From: Galaxea fascicularis
Lineage: Eukaryota > Cnidaria > Anthozoa > Scleractinia > Euphylliidae
Direction of reading: 5' to 3'
Assembly (NCBI GenBank): GCA_948470475.1
Contig: OX419337.1
Location: 34,160,484 to 34,224,483 of the forward strand
DNA: 64,000 nt
Below are positions 1-14,500 of the stretch, piece after piece. The position numbers and the translations under genes were made by a program. Within the stretch, counting starts at the first letter, position 1. Each line of letters begins with the position of its first letter. The notes below the pieces were generated by a model. That model made no database searches, was not told the origin of the DNA, and saw nothing but the letters and a program-made list of their open reading frames with translations.

Positions 1-75
1 CTTCTCCCAGATATCGTTATATTGTGAGGCTTATATCAGTTAATGTTGCTAAGTACAAACCATTTTGTTTTACAG

Positions 76-1050
76 ACAATTCCTCCACGAACTCGAGGCT
101 TGCATCAAGAACCCTGACGATGTCCCGAAAGTTATTTTGAGACACGTAAGTATTGATTGACATTTGTCTGTCATCTGCTTTAGGAACAAATTAGATCTTG
201 ATCGTGTTTAACGTTCTCACTTGTTGTTCGTAGAAACCCAAATTTGAGATGTACGTCAAGTTCCTCGAGAGTAGACCGTCGGCCAGTGACGCGTTGGAAA
301 GCGAACCAGTTAAAGACTTTTGGGGGGTGAGTACGATATCGCGCACTTGATCTCGATCCAAAGAGTTCTACCGCTGTAGATTGTGCCTCCATTTAGACAG
401 TCGTGTCGAATCTTGCTTCTCTGCAATGAAGAGGTTTGGTTGTTGATGTAATTGATCTGGGATTAACTCACTTTAAAAGCCATTGAATATTTTCGCTCGC
501 ACGCAATTTTTCTAAAGGCATCCTGTGACTAAACTTAACTGTTAACTAGCTTAAACTGGAGAATATCCAGCGATATTCCCCAAATGCGTGTAAATAATAA
601 TAAACACAATAGCCTCCATTTGGCTTTAAAGGGAACCTCCACTCTGACAAAAAGTTCACTTTAAATCACACGAAATAATTTTTAGAATCAAATTTGTTTG
701 AAGTTTTAACTAACAAAGCCCGTTTATCTTAAATACATGAGTTATAGAATCGTTTATTTTTGTTTTCAAAGTTCCCGGGCGCCGCCATCTTGAATAATTG
801 TGACGTAAAATGGTTGTCCTTTTGTTATTAGACAAAAGCTCTTTGTGTCAGAACAATAGAGCAACCGAAACACGTCACAATTATTCAAGATGGCGGCGCC
901 CAGGAAATTTGAAAACAAAAATACGCGATTCTGAAATTCGTTTTTCTCCACTATAGATACTCTTCTGGAAAAAAAGAAAACTAACGTTGTTGCAAATACT
1001 ATATCCTGCGGTTTAAAGTGATTCTTTGGTAGGAGTGGAGGTTCCCTTTA

Positions 1051-1081
<31 letters not shown>

Positions 1082-2514
1082 AATCAGTTCCTCCGAGCTC
1101 ACAGTTTCCTCGAGCTTCGCTCTTAGAAAACTGTTCGCTTATCGGAACAGATAACGTCCGCGGACAAACATCCGGGCATATTTTCTCGCTAAATGGAGAA
1201 TATTATTTATATATTGTCTTTTTGTATTTTTCTCGCAGGAATTCAAAGAAGACACGGAAGACAAGTGCTCCCTTATAGATTACCTAAAGAAACCCGCGCA
1301 ACGGCTGAGTGAATACATACTGCACCTCCAGGTAAGAGTGAATGAAACATTTGCCGGTCAAGGCCTTAAAAATTGTTTACTTATGCTTTAACTAAGAGGC
1401 ACGTAGAAAGGAATGCATGTTTTGTAGCTGGTCACTGACACTTTGCGATTTTAAGACTTAGTATCAGGGCCTAGCTAATCACATCTATCATCTGCGTTTG
1501 CTCAAATAGTTGCCACGCCCGAATACCGTGGTCATGATAATTGCGTTTCTCACGAGTCCAGTCTCTCTTTTCTTTAACATAGAGTGAAATTTGACTTGAA
1601 GAAGTTCAACTGTTGTTTTCCGTCTATAGGAGCTGCTCAAGTTTACAGTGCGTGCTAATCTAAAGTGCTCTGACTTTGAGGTGAGGATTGCTTGCTGGTA
1701 AATCTATTATCTGTGCACAAAATGGTCAAGTATTTTTGTTTATAGCACAAGTGCATATTTCTCTTAGTGATTTCTTGATTGACAAAAACACGCAGTTTGC
1801 TATATGAAAATCTTTAGTGGGGAAAATGCCAAACTTGGAAAACTGCAGAAATATATTTGCTGCTGCATGTACTTTTTTTTTTTTGTTAGAATTACACTTC
1901 CTTCTGCTCCCTGAGAAATGTTACATTTTGTGAACAGAGAAAAATGAAGGGAGCCTGATTTGTCATAGCCTGCGAACGCAGACGTATTTCCGGTTGTCGT
2001 TTCTCTCCGCCCGAAAAGTTACTTTTCGGGCGGAGAGAAACGACAACCGGAAATACGTCTGCGTTCGCAGGCTAGATTTGTCATTGAAGTTTTAATTTTA
2101 TTTCTGTTCGTCCAGTCCCTAATTTCTCCTTCAAACCCATTTTCAGGCGGCCCTGGTGTTTTTGACCAGTATCTCTCAGAGAGCCAACGAAGCCGTACAG
2201 AAGTTCCATATCGAAGGCTATCACGTGAGTAAATAGGAACTGTCATCAACTCAATAGACGTGGCTGATACTGAGTGCTTAGCAAGCCGACCGGCCGATTG
2301 ATTGACTGTCTGACAGGTTGGGTTCGTACCGACCAAATAAGTAACGCAACGTAACGTAACGTAACGAAAAAGACTCAACGTAACTAGCAATAGCATGCTG
2401 AGTGGGCTAACGAAATGATGGACTAAAATTAGTGGTATGAATTTTAAATGATGTTTGCGTATTTTCTGACAGGGTGAGATTCCTCTTGCTGACCTCGGAA
2501 GACTCATTCGCCAG
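76..2514 (+). CDS. Gene 1, partial DH (RhoGEF) domain, six exons
   Basis: Exons 76-145, 234-326, 1239-1331, 1630-1680, 2147-2224 and 2473-2514 code about 142 residues. DH domains run about 180-200 residues, so the first helices lie left of the window. The exon at 1239-1331 carries the most conserved DH segment, reading DYLKKPAQRLSEYILHLQ, which corresponds to the family's 'IKPxQRxxxYxLLL' helix. Upstream comes the VKFLES helix, typical of the region before it. DH domains catalyse GDP release from Rho-family GTPases and nearly always precede a PH domain, as here. The first exon starts in phase 2, so at least one more coding exon lies to the left. GTPase specificity cannot be told from this. 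Confidence 0.83.
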
Positions 2515-5500
2515 GTAAGGAGAGCCGAGTGAACATTTTCAAGGCACACTGTTAGGTCGACGACACTCAAACGGTGACCTTGTTACCCCAACTCATGACC
2601 CCTCCCCACCCAAACCCCCCCCCCCTTACTTTTTCTTTTTTTTTTTTTGCATCAGGCTTTTAGCATATGCGAGGGCTTTATGCACGATGTGTGAAATGCC
2701 CATGTTGATGTAAACTTCTCTAAGAAAACGTTGTTGACTACCACTGTGTTAAGTGAATGTTCAAGAATTATTTTACTATGACGTTTGAGAACGTGCTCGA
2801 CAGCACTTTCAGTCTCTTTTACTGAAGCTTACAAGCTTGTTTTGAGTAGAGACGCTTGGGAAAGTTAGCTAATGTAGAAATGATGTCAAACAGTTTCTCT
2901 CATCTTCACTATAATCTGCAGCTTGATGAAGGCGTGACGATCAGCAGCGAAACGTCTTAGTTAACTCAACTGATTGGAAAGATCCGCTTAAACGACAAAG
3001 TGAGATAATTACCTTAACGTTGGCTAAATAAAATTGATAAATTGTACCTAAACTTAGTTGCGATTTCATAGCTAAACATGTAGTTCTTAAAATAAAGATA
3101 GTATCAGGAGAGCGCTTTAAACGTAATTGTACTTTGGATATCCAAAGCATAGGTAAAGGAAAGCAAAAAAAAAAAAATTGTTAATCACTTTAACTATCAC
3201 AATGTTTAAAAGGCCAAAGATGCAACAGGATAACGTGCATGGTCGCGCAAAAATGGTATAAGAGTAGGCTTTGCTTTGAAAGTATATATTAGAAATTTCA
3301 CTAGAGTGATCAACCAAGTAATTATTGAAAGGCGAATTCTGTTAATGGTTATCAATAACTTGTCTTAACTAACAGATTTTCAGTTACAGTTCTTTAAATC
3401 TTTTACATCCTTAGAATAAAGCGCTAAAACTGGTGTCATTTGTTTTGAACTAAAATTGAATTTTAGGCTCTAATAATACGATAATAGTGGAGGCTTAGAC
3501 TACTCAGATACACTGAAACGAAAAGCTTCTTAATACGTGCGCAGCTAGTAATGAGAACATGAACGCTGATCATGCAATGATTGTCAGTATTGAATTTATG
3601 AGAGTCCCTGGCCTGCCCTTTGCTCTGAGAGACTTCCAGCTTCTCTAGATCGACTATTGGTATCTGCTAAGTACTCAAGCTGTCCCCTCTCTTTGCCTTT
3701 GAAGGAGGTTGGATTGTTCTGGGAGGAGAAGGCGCGTGGGAAAGGCAAAGAACGAGATCTGTTTTTGTTTGAGAAAGGAATCGTCAACACTAAAAGGAAA
3801 GAGGGAGGACGGAAATTCATCTTCAAGAACATGCTCAAGGTTAGAAATACTTCACTATGTTTGCCTTTGTTACACTCAAAATTGCTGCACTTTTCAAAGG
3901 CTCTTGAATACACCATTTTGGTAATGATCAGTTCCGATTGAATTGTGGGTAGATCTAGTCCTTTGTGGGGGAAACGGCCATTTAAAGACCTAATTTGAAA
4001 TTCTAATTTTGACCGTTTGCTCTCACAAAGGACTGGATCTACCCCCAATTCACTTGGAACTGATCATTAGCAAATTGGTGTATTATAATTCCCTGGAGTT
4101 TTCGTCAGTCATCTCATTTTGGGATGTATTCCTGTCATCGTTGTCAATGTCTCCATTGCAATATTAGTTTTTCCTTAATCACACTGAAAAAGCGGACGTC
4201 TTCGCTTTATTTTATTCCAGTTAACAAGTGGAAATGTCGGACTTACTGATAACGTCGAGGGTGAACCTCGTCATTTTATGGTGTGGGTTGGTACGTCCAT
4301 GGCCCACGCTCTCGTGCTTCATACTTTCGAGGTAAGGAGAAACGATTTTAATTACACTTTGCAATGTCATTTATTTCCCGGGTTTTTGCGACATTCCCTC
4401 CAGATTGTATTCAAATCTTTGAGGGATCGAATCTTAACTATATATCTTGTGACTCTTTCCATTTCAGACAAAGACCGAGTGGTCGAAGCAAGCCTGGGTC
4501 CGAGACATCAAACGACTGCTCAATCTCAGTGATGGTACGTATCATCATCATTTCTGTGCTTGAGGAACTTATTAGAGCAGTAGGCGTCGTATTTGTCGAC
4601 TGTTTAGTGGGCCTGACAGAATTCTTGAGTGCAAGAAAAACGTCATAGGGTCGGCTGTCGTAAAGCTACGAGGGAGTGGTGACAGAAGATCGACAACTTT
4701 GCGTTAATTCTTTTTATGACGAGATAGTGTTCGTTGATTTCTATAAAAGAGACCTTTATTCACTGACAATTCATTTTCGTTAGTAACGCTGATAAATTAT
4801 TTTCACTTTATGGCAACAGAATCACCAGTTGTCACCGTCGCACCATCTTTTGTGTTTGGCGAACTCTCGGTCCAAGTCCCTAGCAGCACAAGGGTAGAAC
4901 AGAATCTGGTGACCACTGTCAAGGAAACTATCTCCAGTCCCTCGTACTCACGGTTAATTGCTGAGGTAGAGAAGCAGTATGTGGCCATCACTCCCCCGGA
5001 TTCCCCCGAACCACCTCAAGGCCTGGTAAGTGAAATAAGTTAATAAATAACTTTGTGTGCAACCTTTTATACTGCCTCGTTTTAAGCTAAATGTCAAAGT
5101 AAACCTTGTGTTGATTGGCTAACAGATCTCTTTGCAAGTCATCGCTCCATCAGTTTTTCAAAACATTTTAAATCTTGTGCTGGATAACTGATTTCCAAGC
5201 ATTGTATAAAGCAGTAGATTCCATTTGCCAGTTCCTGCGTACTCTGATGACACGCAGAGTACGTCAAAACGCGGTAAGAACGTCCACCACGTACGTCTTT
5301 GCTCGTACAAAGCTTTAACGTCATTTATCACAGTACGCAAGCACGGCCATGTTTTTCTGCACACAACGTTAACGTTAAAAGACGGGTTCAATTTACCTCG
5401 ACGGATTGGATTCTGATCTTCTCCAGGGCGTTGTAAAATTCTTTTCTTGGTTATAATAATTTTAGGAAAGCATGTATCGAATTTACCTCAGGTGATTGCG

Positions 5501-8500
5501 CTTGATAACTGCTCCTTTTCAGACAATACAACTTGGAGCCACCTACCACTTGTCGGAGGAAACACTGGAACGAGAAACTCGCGAACGAGTCATTGGCAAA
5601 GGAGAACAGGTACGAGTTTTGCGCTCTGGCCGAGATCTCTACTTTGTCCAGACGGTCAAAGACGGCGAACCCAAAGAAGGCTGGGTTCCAGGAAGCTGGT
5701 TGCTCGAAAGAGGGTTTGATGAACAAATACCCAGCGCCGAGAGTCAGGAAGAGCTGGAGGCTGGTGCTGATATTGAGCAAGAATTGAGCTCTGAAGCGTC
5801 CGAACCGGAACTTGAGCGGTTGAAGGAAACAGGGGAATGTAAGTGGTGCTCTTTCTTTTTTTATAGAAAGCATTTTGTGAAGAAAAGCGAGTGTGAAAAG
5901 TCTCTCATGCCCGTTGAAATAGTGAGCGGTGAAGAAAACGTCGCAGACATCTTGGCTGCGGACAATCAATCCTACGCCATGTATTTGAACACGAAACAGT
6001 GCTCATATCTTGACACAATGAGAAACATAGTGCAGTATCTTCTCGAAACACGTCCAACTACTACCGAATTTTTGGTCATGGCACTGTAAATAAACCCTTA
6101 ACGCATGGCCACCTGTGTATTAAAGGGGGCTTTGTCTGCTTTTCACCGTTTCCTTACGCTTGCCCAAGGGAACCCCTATGTCCACTCAATTTTACTACCT
6201 GTGAATGTTCAGTTCTGGTCCACGCTTAGCTGAAACGTAGGATTATAAAAACGTTAATTGGTCCTTTTTGACACTGACAATTAAAGCACTCGGTATCAGC
6301 TTCCTGGACAAAAAGGTCGCTCGAACTTAAAAACACTGTCCCACAGAGTAGTTACCAGTCCTTAGGAAAGTTCACGTTAAGAGTCACATTTCAACATCAA
6401 ACGAGTTACTATTCAAAGTTGGAACAACTTTGGGACTCTATGAAACCGTTCAGAGCAACGTGAAGTAAAGTAAAAGTAATTTCTGTCGGAATCAGTCAGA
6501 AATTCATATCCTGACGGCACGTTGGAGAGGACGTGCCATCATGGGATAGTATTTAAGGTCTTCGGGGGAAAGCAAAGTCACTTTGTCTTCATCATCCCTA
6601 ACATCGTTAGTCACAAAATGACAAAAATAGCGTGACCTAAATAGTCCCTAAAGTGTTTTGTGAAAAGATCATTTAGAATTCAGCTCGTGTAAACTCTTTT
6701 GTTTATCTCAGTTACGGGCGTAAAGTTTTTCTTTGTCAAAGGATTAAAGTTCTTTTCTTTCCACGTTTTAATTGTAGTAGAATGCAGTAATTTCTGACCA
6801 GTTTAAAATAGCATAATAACCATAAAATAAATGACTGTAATAATCATTCTTAAATTGGTTGTCGCTTCCTAAAACGTCTTTAATAATTTGCTTGATCCAA
6901 GACCTTTTTTAAAAGATCCAAGGTGTAAAATGCTAATATCATATTTTGATGACTTGAAGCGCTGGAAACAATAGTATGCCTTGTTTTTCCTTTTCTTTAA
7001 ACCTCTCCGGCTCGGTGGTTCTCAATTACTGACAATATTAATTATGCTAATTCGCCTTACCCCCATCTGCAACTGATTGCTGCCCTGGAATTCAGCATCC
7101 TTCATCGAGGGATAGTCGAAATAATATATTTTCACAGTACATTCTCGAAGGCGATATTTGATAGGATTTGGCCTCAATTCGGTCATTTAGAATCACGCAT
7201 TGTGCGGTACTTCAGACTTGCGGGCACTGACATCCATTTATCTTGATCTTGAAATGAGTTCACGATCTTACACCTCGTCCGCTCGGACCTACGGTTCTTC
7301 TGAGCGAGCATCCGAAAGATCTTCGCAAAGACGCGACTATAACGCAAACGAACGCGCCGAAGAACGAAAGACGAGACGAAGATCTCGGAAAGGTACATTG
7401 GCATACAATAGAAATGTGCCATTTCTTTTAAGAACTATTCAGATAAGTATTTTCGCCTTAAAAGAGCGATTGTGTTGATCTTTCTCTCATAAGCGCTAAA
7501 CTAATGTAAAAATCTTAATTCGAAGCGACCTCGAGGAAGGCTTTAAACCTAGTCTTCGAAATGATCGTTTTTTGTATTTTGTAGTGTCTCGAATCTGCAT
7601 CGTTATGGGTGTTCATTTGTCAACAAAGCTAATGACTTAATAGTTTGCATTTATGCAAAATTGTTTGAGTAAAACAAATTGCGTGCTTAGATGTCGTGAA
7701 AGCTCTTTCAGATGTAGGAATTCTTGCTAATACAAACCAAATTTTTCCCCGAATAATCGCAGAACAGTAATTTAACCCGGTCTTTGTTCACCAGGAGAGT
7801 TTTTCATTCCATCGAATTCTAATGTATCATCAGATGACATTTGTCTACTTAAACAAAGAACATGACATTTGAATACTACTTTGATTCACAGCGCAACCCA
7901 AGTTTACCGAAGAACTCGAAGATGTTGAAGTCTGCGTCGGCCAACCCGCTAAGCTTCGCTGTCGCGTGGAAGGGGACCCCTTTCCTGAAATTGAATGGTT
8001 TGTCGACGGTGACAAGATCAAGAAAGGCGGGAGGTTCGATTTCCTCACGGACGGCGACCTCGTGACATTGAGAATCTCCGAAACCAGCGCTATGGATGAA
8101 GGAGAGTACCAGTGCACAGCCACGAATGAGAATGGGACTGCATCTTGTACAGCTGAACTCATAGTGAACGGTGAGTGGTTTAAACCATTGCGCGAGCGTC
8201 AAAAAGGAGTCATTCTTAATTTACAAAATGTTCAGGTCGGAATACAATGGTTTGAAAATGAAGTGTATCCTGTACAAGTATGCTAAATATAGCTCTCTAG
8301 GCCTCTGTGTCGCGTTCACATTCAAGGATTTTTTCCACAGGCTAAGAAAAGTACTGACGATTTTAGGGAAACGTTGTGAGTTTCTTTGTGGGCGTGCGAA
8401 ATGTGTAATGATTTGTAAACCGCGGTTTGACCTCAAATAGTTACGAAATAGTTACGATACCGAAGAAGTAAAGAGCAAATGGTTCTCCAAGAATTTTCCT

Positions 8501-11500
8501 AGGAGTATTTTCAACATCGAATCGCGAATTTTTTTGAGTGTCACAAATAAATTTCATTGTTTTGTGTTGTCTATGTAAAACTTCTCGCCATAATGTCTGG
8601 CACGGTCATTCTTGACAAGTGATGTTCGAAATTGCTACTCTACTGTTTGCTTTTTTAAGTACACGAAAACGTCCAATCGCCTTCTTCGGACACGGACCAT
8701 TTAACTCAGTCGAGAGATTCGTAAGACTCTTCGGAAAAGTATTTTGTTGTGTTATTGATATTTGAGTACTTACCTTTATTTTGGGTTCCTTTTGCCAATA
8801 CAGTCGTAAAAGTAACGCTATGGCCATATGCCAGGTAGCCGGGAAGGATCTAAAAAAAAACTAAATACCCAGCATTCAGACATTTTATTAGATTTAAAGG
8901 AATGCTTTGAACTAGCCTTTCGAAAGTGTCCTTGTATAAGTAAAGCCTCTCCAGAGAAACATTGTCCGGTCTGTGAGCAATTCGCCTAATCTCTGACTTC
9001 TAAGCTTTACTTGCCATTTAGTATTTGAGTGTCGTTGGAACCCCAAGCTCCTTGACTCCAAGATAAAAGCTTCAGTTCGGGGCCGTTTAACCCCATATGG
9101 CGACGTCCTTTCAATCCTCTTACGGCCGTGTGAATAAAGCCTTGTATAACTTTGCATTGAAAGCACTCGACCAGTACTCTTGAGTGGCACTGTAATCAAG
9201 GAGTATTTAATTTGTCATTCTGTGGTAACTCTCCCTTGGGGCCTGAACGGGGTTCTACGTTTTGAGTCTGTGGATGAAATCTTTTACGTCTGAGCTTTGA
9301 AATTGGAGCTACTGAGTGCAACAGTAGCACTTTCTCTTGTTACTGATTATTATGCAGAACAATTGGTTCTAAGTTTTTAATCTGTGGATGAAATCCTTAC
9401 ATGTGACGTTTCAAGTGAATGGACCAGTGGTGCTGTTTCATTGTGCTGTACAAGTTACTCCTGAATTTTGCGTCTGGGAATGATATCCATTCAAATGTTA
9501 CCCGCCTTCCTTCTTTGGTGTAAATGAAATTTTGGAAAATTGCCTTTAAGCACGTTCGTCAGTGGCATGGTTAAAGACTTAAACACTCATTTGAGTGACC
9601 CTTTAATCTGAACAGCAGGTGGCAGGACTGCATTAGGGCCCTTATCGATTTCCTGTTTGTGGCTGTATTTTGAAACACTTGTCGTGCTGTTATTTTAACC
9701 GGCCATCAAAGGCGGCTCGTGTTTATTTCATGCTTTTGTTGTGTAATATAACCCTTGCAGGGAGGTCTGACATTTCTTATTTTGCCTCACGGCGCCAAAG
9801 ATACAGCAAGTCCACCCTGTGAAAGAATGCTGATGTTTTGATAGATAACTACACTTAACGCCAGTTTCTTCATGAACTCACGAAGTCGGGAACGGTCTCT
9901 TGCTTTAGTCTTAACCATTGTCTTGTATCTCTCTTAATGCGTTTAGCCTCATGGAATTACAAACTGCGTTCGGTATTACATGTTTTTTGCGAACAGGCCA
10001 ATGCAGCGAAAAGTGACCTTATTCTTTTCGCATCCAAAGGACGCGTCCGCAGTTGAAAGGCGATTAATTTTCCGCTTATTCGTGGGGTCTGGCTCTTCTA
10101 AAGCAAGATAACCCTGCATATTTCCACACTTCGTGCCACTTTCTCTAATTTACCGAGATATAAACAAGAAGCACGGGATATTTACGGATATTTACCAAAC
10201 AGACACGCGTTGTTTAATTGCGTGACATAATGATGTCCTTGGGCGGCATTTACATATTGCATTGTTATCAGGTATGCCTTCGCTGCCATCTAGATTCATC
10301 AAAAACTAACCTATCATGCAAGGTAAATAAAAAGCTCTGATCATAGTTCAAAATCTCACTAGTGACTGATAGCTGTCCTGCTGATCTGGAAAACTGCGTG
10401 TTTAAAAAAGTGTTGTTTATCCGCAAGCTTTACAGTTGTATAAGACACGATGCCTACAAAAAAGAGTAAGTCTAGATTTGATGACATTAGATAATTCTCT
10501 TTTAGGTAACAGGCACGTTACAGAAGGTCGCTGGTAACCTTTGTGTCCAATTCGCTTGCTGCGATCAAAGGTTGCTACATCTGTTTTCGCTGTTACGTAT
10601 CGAAGCTTCGCCAACTGCCCTCTTTGGGCCGTCAGTTCCACTTTTTTCATCAAAATGAAGAAATACCCTAATTTTCATCCCGTGGCATTTAATTTTCGCT
10701 CTCGTTTTGCTATTTTGGTGTAACGAATGTAGATTTCAGTAAAAATTCGAGTTCCATGTTTATGTCCTTACTTTCGATGTTATTGCTAAGCATTCCTCTG
10801 TTTGAAATTAAGTTTGACTTAAGATTCCAAGGTCCTTTTTTCTGAACAGCGGTGCTTCAAGACTGTAAGCGATTCAGAGATTCTTTTGACCGTATGACCA
10901 GACACTGTCCTTTGTTCTCGTGAGCTCGCATGCGGGGCTGTTGTCTTGATATAAGCGCACTTTGTAAAACAATTAGCACATGTACGAAATATGCGGCGTT
11001 GTCTGTGAAATCAAAATTTTTCCTTTTTCGTGACTCAGGTTTCTCGTTCAAATTTGTTTAGTTTTGTTTTATTTGTTTCTTAGTGAAGTGTATTCCTGTT
11101 TTGCTATTTTGCCCGACAAGTTATGTTGTGTTTTCTTTCTTATGAGTCAATATGGTTACCTTTTTACAAGACTCTCATATCATTCGGAAAACGTATCCTC
11201 CATATCACTGCTTTATCTACAAAGTTATGAAAGAATATTTCTTGTATCATAATTGTAAGATGTGGCTAATTAATCTCTCCATGGCCTGCCAAGCCTCAAA
11301 CACTCTCATTGGGAAAGTTGTGTTTCACCAATTTGCTTAGTTGGAAAACAGGCGTCTTCACTAAATACCAGAAATTGAACTTAAAGAAACTCCTTTCTGT
11401 AACTCGAGATTGTGTTGAGGTTGTGCCCGCCTAACTATTTGTGCGTTTTTCTTGTTCTTAACAACGCACAAAAGGCCTTCGTTGTTATTAAGAAGTTACT

Positions 11501-14500
11501 CGACATTGATCCATATCAATCCTGAAGATAATTTGGAAAGTTTGATAACATAGTTGTAATCCTGCTGAACAACATCACTGTCTATTATCTTGCAAGCTTC
11601 ATCAAACTCTCCACCAGCCAGCTAACCTTTGACATCTTCCCGCAGTTTGCAGTTGATCATTTGCTGTCCATTCATCAAAGCGGGCATATTTTGAATACAC
11701 AAATTAAAACACTTTTCTTCTTAATTGCGGTTCAAAGCTGTTATCGTTTTATGAGATATGGTTCCTGTTTCACGTGAATGACCTGTGTTAATGTCTTCTA
11801 TCTTTACGGAAAAGGGGCCTAATGTTGATGAGTTTGCTTTCTAAATAGCTTTTCGGTGCATTGTTTGTTTCGTAGAGGAAAGCAATCAAGTGAGTTATTG
11901 TGTTCGTCATTCACTCAAATCACTAACGAGAGCTTGCCATATTTAGATGGCACACGTCTGACCCATGATTGTTGCACCATAACTCAATTGTTTAAGCTTT
12001 GCGCTTACAAAGTTCGCTGCATCACCATAACAGTAAATTTCATATATCTTAAAAGCGCTGCCCCGGTAGCTTTAATTCGAATGGTCACACTTTGGAATTT
12101 TCATCGAAATTCAGCAACAAACAAGTAGTTTAATGGCCTAGCCTGGGGACTCCTGTAGCTCAGTGGTGTCCGAACTGACAGATTTCACTCCGGCTTGGAG
12201 AACGTTTTTTAGAGTATACATATAACCGTATAGAAAAATCACAGCTTAAACCCCGCTTTAACTCCCAGAAGTGATTAGCATATAACTTCACCTTATAATG
12301 TCAATACATTGTCCAGCAGACAGGTGATGAGAATAGACAAGTTTATCAGCCAGAGGGTGTTATCATAATATAACCCCAACATCTCTTAACTAACGTGCAA
12401 GGAACTGTATGACAGGTAGAAATAAGAATTGATAATCAGATCTTTGGAGTTAAAGGTTAACGGATTAATTTAGTTTGCAGTGTTTGTAGGAGACGCCTGT
12501 CTCACCAAATTATTATTTGTTTCTACTTTTCTAGCTCCAGCGAAAATCGACAAAGTGCCCAAGTCACAGAAGGCCCGCGTTGGAGATATAGTCTCTTTCA
12601 AATGCGAAATATCCGGGAACCCCATTCCATCGGGAACATGGTACAAAGGCAAAACCCAGCTGAAGGATGAGGGACGCCTGCTGATTGAGACAGCAGAAGA
12701 TTTCTCCGAGCTCGAGATCGAAAATGTCGAAAAGTCAGACGAAGGAGAGTACACTTGTGTCGTGAAGAACGACTTTGGCGAGGATAAGTGTTCCGTGACT
12801 CTTACTATTGAAGGTAACGAAGATCTAAGATTGCGCGACTAGAATGTTTGTATGAACCATTGCGTGATTGTCAAAGAATGCGGAAAAGATGTGTTTCTAC
12901 TCTGGCATGGCGAATTGCGTTACGTTTCATCCCGCGTTTACGTGAAAATGTTTCTAGAATGAGCGTCCTTAAAATCGCTGATTTTGAAATAGCTTCGTTA
13001 GGAAAACGTTAGGCACCGATTCACCTACTCTGTAAATAAGAGAAAATATGTAGTGGGTTGGTGGTTCGTTGATTAATTTGTTGGTAAGATGACGTTCCAA
13101 AGAGCTAGGGAATGTGTGATGTGTGATAAGCGTGCCTGACAGCAGATGCGGCAAAGGTATCAAGTGGTAAGGCACGGTCGAAGCATTCATTTCAACAACA
13201 TTGGTCGCTGCTTGCTTTGAAATCTGGTAAAATTTGATGGTCCACTTGGCGTCCTTCAGGGGCGTCCTTAAAAAGTCTTTAGCTACCCTACATATAGAAA
13301 AGTGATGTTCATTGTTAATTCCCTTAGGGGGAGGAGCCGCTAACGAAAACAACGCTGACAAAAAGGGCGATGAAGCTGTTGCGAAAGGTGAGTCGTCAAC
13401 CCAATGAATCCAGTTTAGCTCTTTACCTCTTCTGAGTGTTGAGAAAAAGAAACATTTTGTCTGAGTGGAGACACTCTGCAGTTCATCCACAAGCTCGGCA
13501 CCGAATAAACAGCAAAATTCACTCCAAATTTAGAGCCACATTGTTTGAAACATTCAACACCCCAGTTCACTGGCTTTCGTATGAATGACATCAAGATTTC
13601 ATTGGTAGACGTGAAAACCAACTTGTACTTTGCGAAATGAAATAACTGCTTGTGAGCTCCAACTGGATGGTCCCTTGTTGGAGTTCACGTTGTTATTTGA
13701 GGTCATCAGCTATCAGCTACTTTAACACTCTAATAGTCTTTTTGTTTACTTAATCAAGGTGAGGACGACGATGGCGATAGTGACGTGGAAAGCAAAGATC
13801 TTGACCTTCCTTTACGAGACCCTGTTCACCTGGCCACGGACAAGAAATTTGATGACAGCTACACATCCTTGAAGGAACTCGGGAAGTAAGTCGTGTGTGT
13901 TGGTAACATTAGAGTAGTCTTCAGCTGAATCAGAGGAATTGCTCTATCCAATCACAGCAAACGCATTGAAGTAGATTGACTTTGAAGTAAGTACATTTGA
14001 CGCGGGACCAAGCCGGGAAATTTGCTTCTCGTTGCTTGTGAATATGGCGCTCTTTGTCATCTTATCAAAGCCAACGGTATTGATCAGAGCTCGAGACTAA
14101 CAGTAGCCAGCTAGCCACAGACTAGTAAAAAAATCCGTTTTGGCGAGTAGGTTTTGCGCTTCACTAGCCATTTTGGCCAGTGAAAATATAGCACAAAACC
14201 TGTGCACTAGCCACGGGGCTAGTAAGCGGAAAAGTTAGTCTCGACCCTGGGTATTTACGTACGAAACTCGTTTAGAAACCTTTGCATGCTATCGTATTTT
14301 AATTCTTAACATCCCATTAGTGACCGCCACCTTACCTCTCCTTAGTTTATCACTAGTTATTCACTGAAGCAGGGCATGAGAATATAGGAAATGATCACCA
14401 TTGATCAGTTGAGTTAACAGTTATACAAGTTCTTCCTACATGTTATATGTGTATATTTGAGAACGTTTAGGGCAATGCACATGCTGATATAAAGGAACAA

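Noticed and set aside
5447..5969. Other-frame ORFs over the SH3 exon on both strands
   Set aside because: Shadows of the real SH3 frame, which alone carries the GWVPGSWL motif and correct splice phases.
7845..8202. Open frames of 105-108 codons on the minus strand over Ig1
   Set aside because: They are antisense to an exon with clear Ig hallmarks and have no motif of their own.
13415..13621. Minus-strand frames in the intron after 13387
   Set aside because: No recognisable product and no splice or promoter support.
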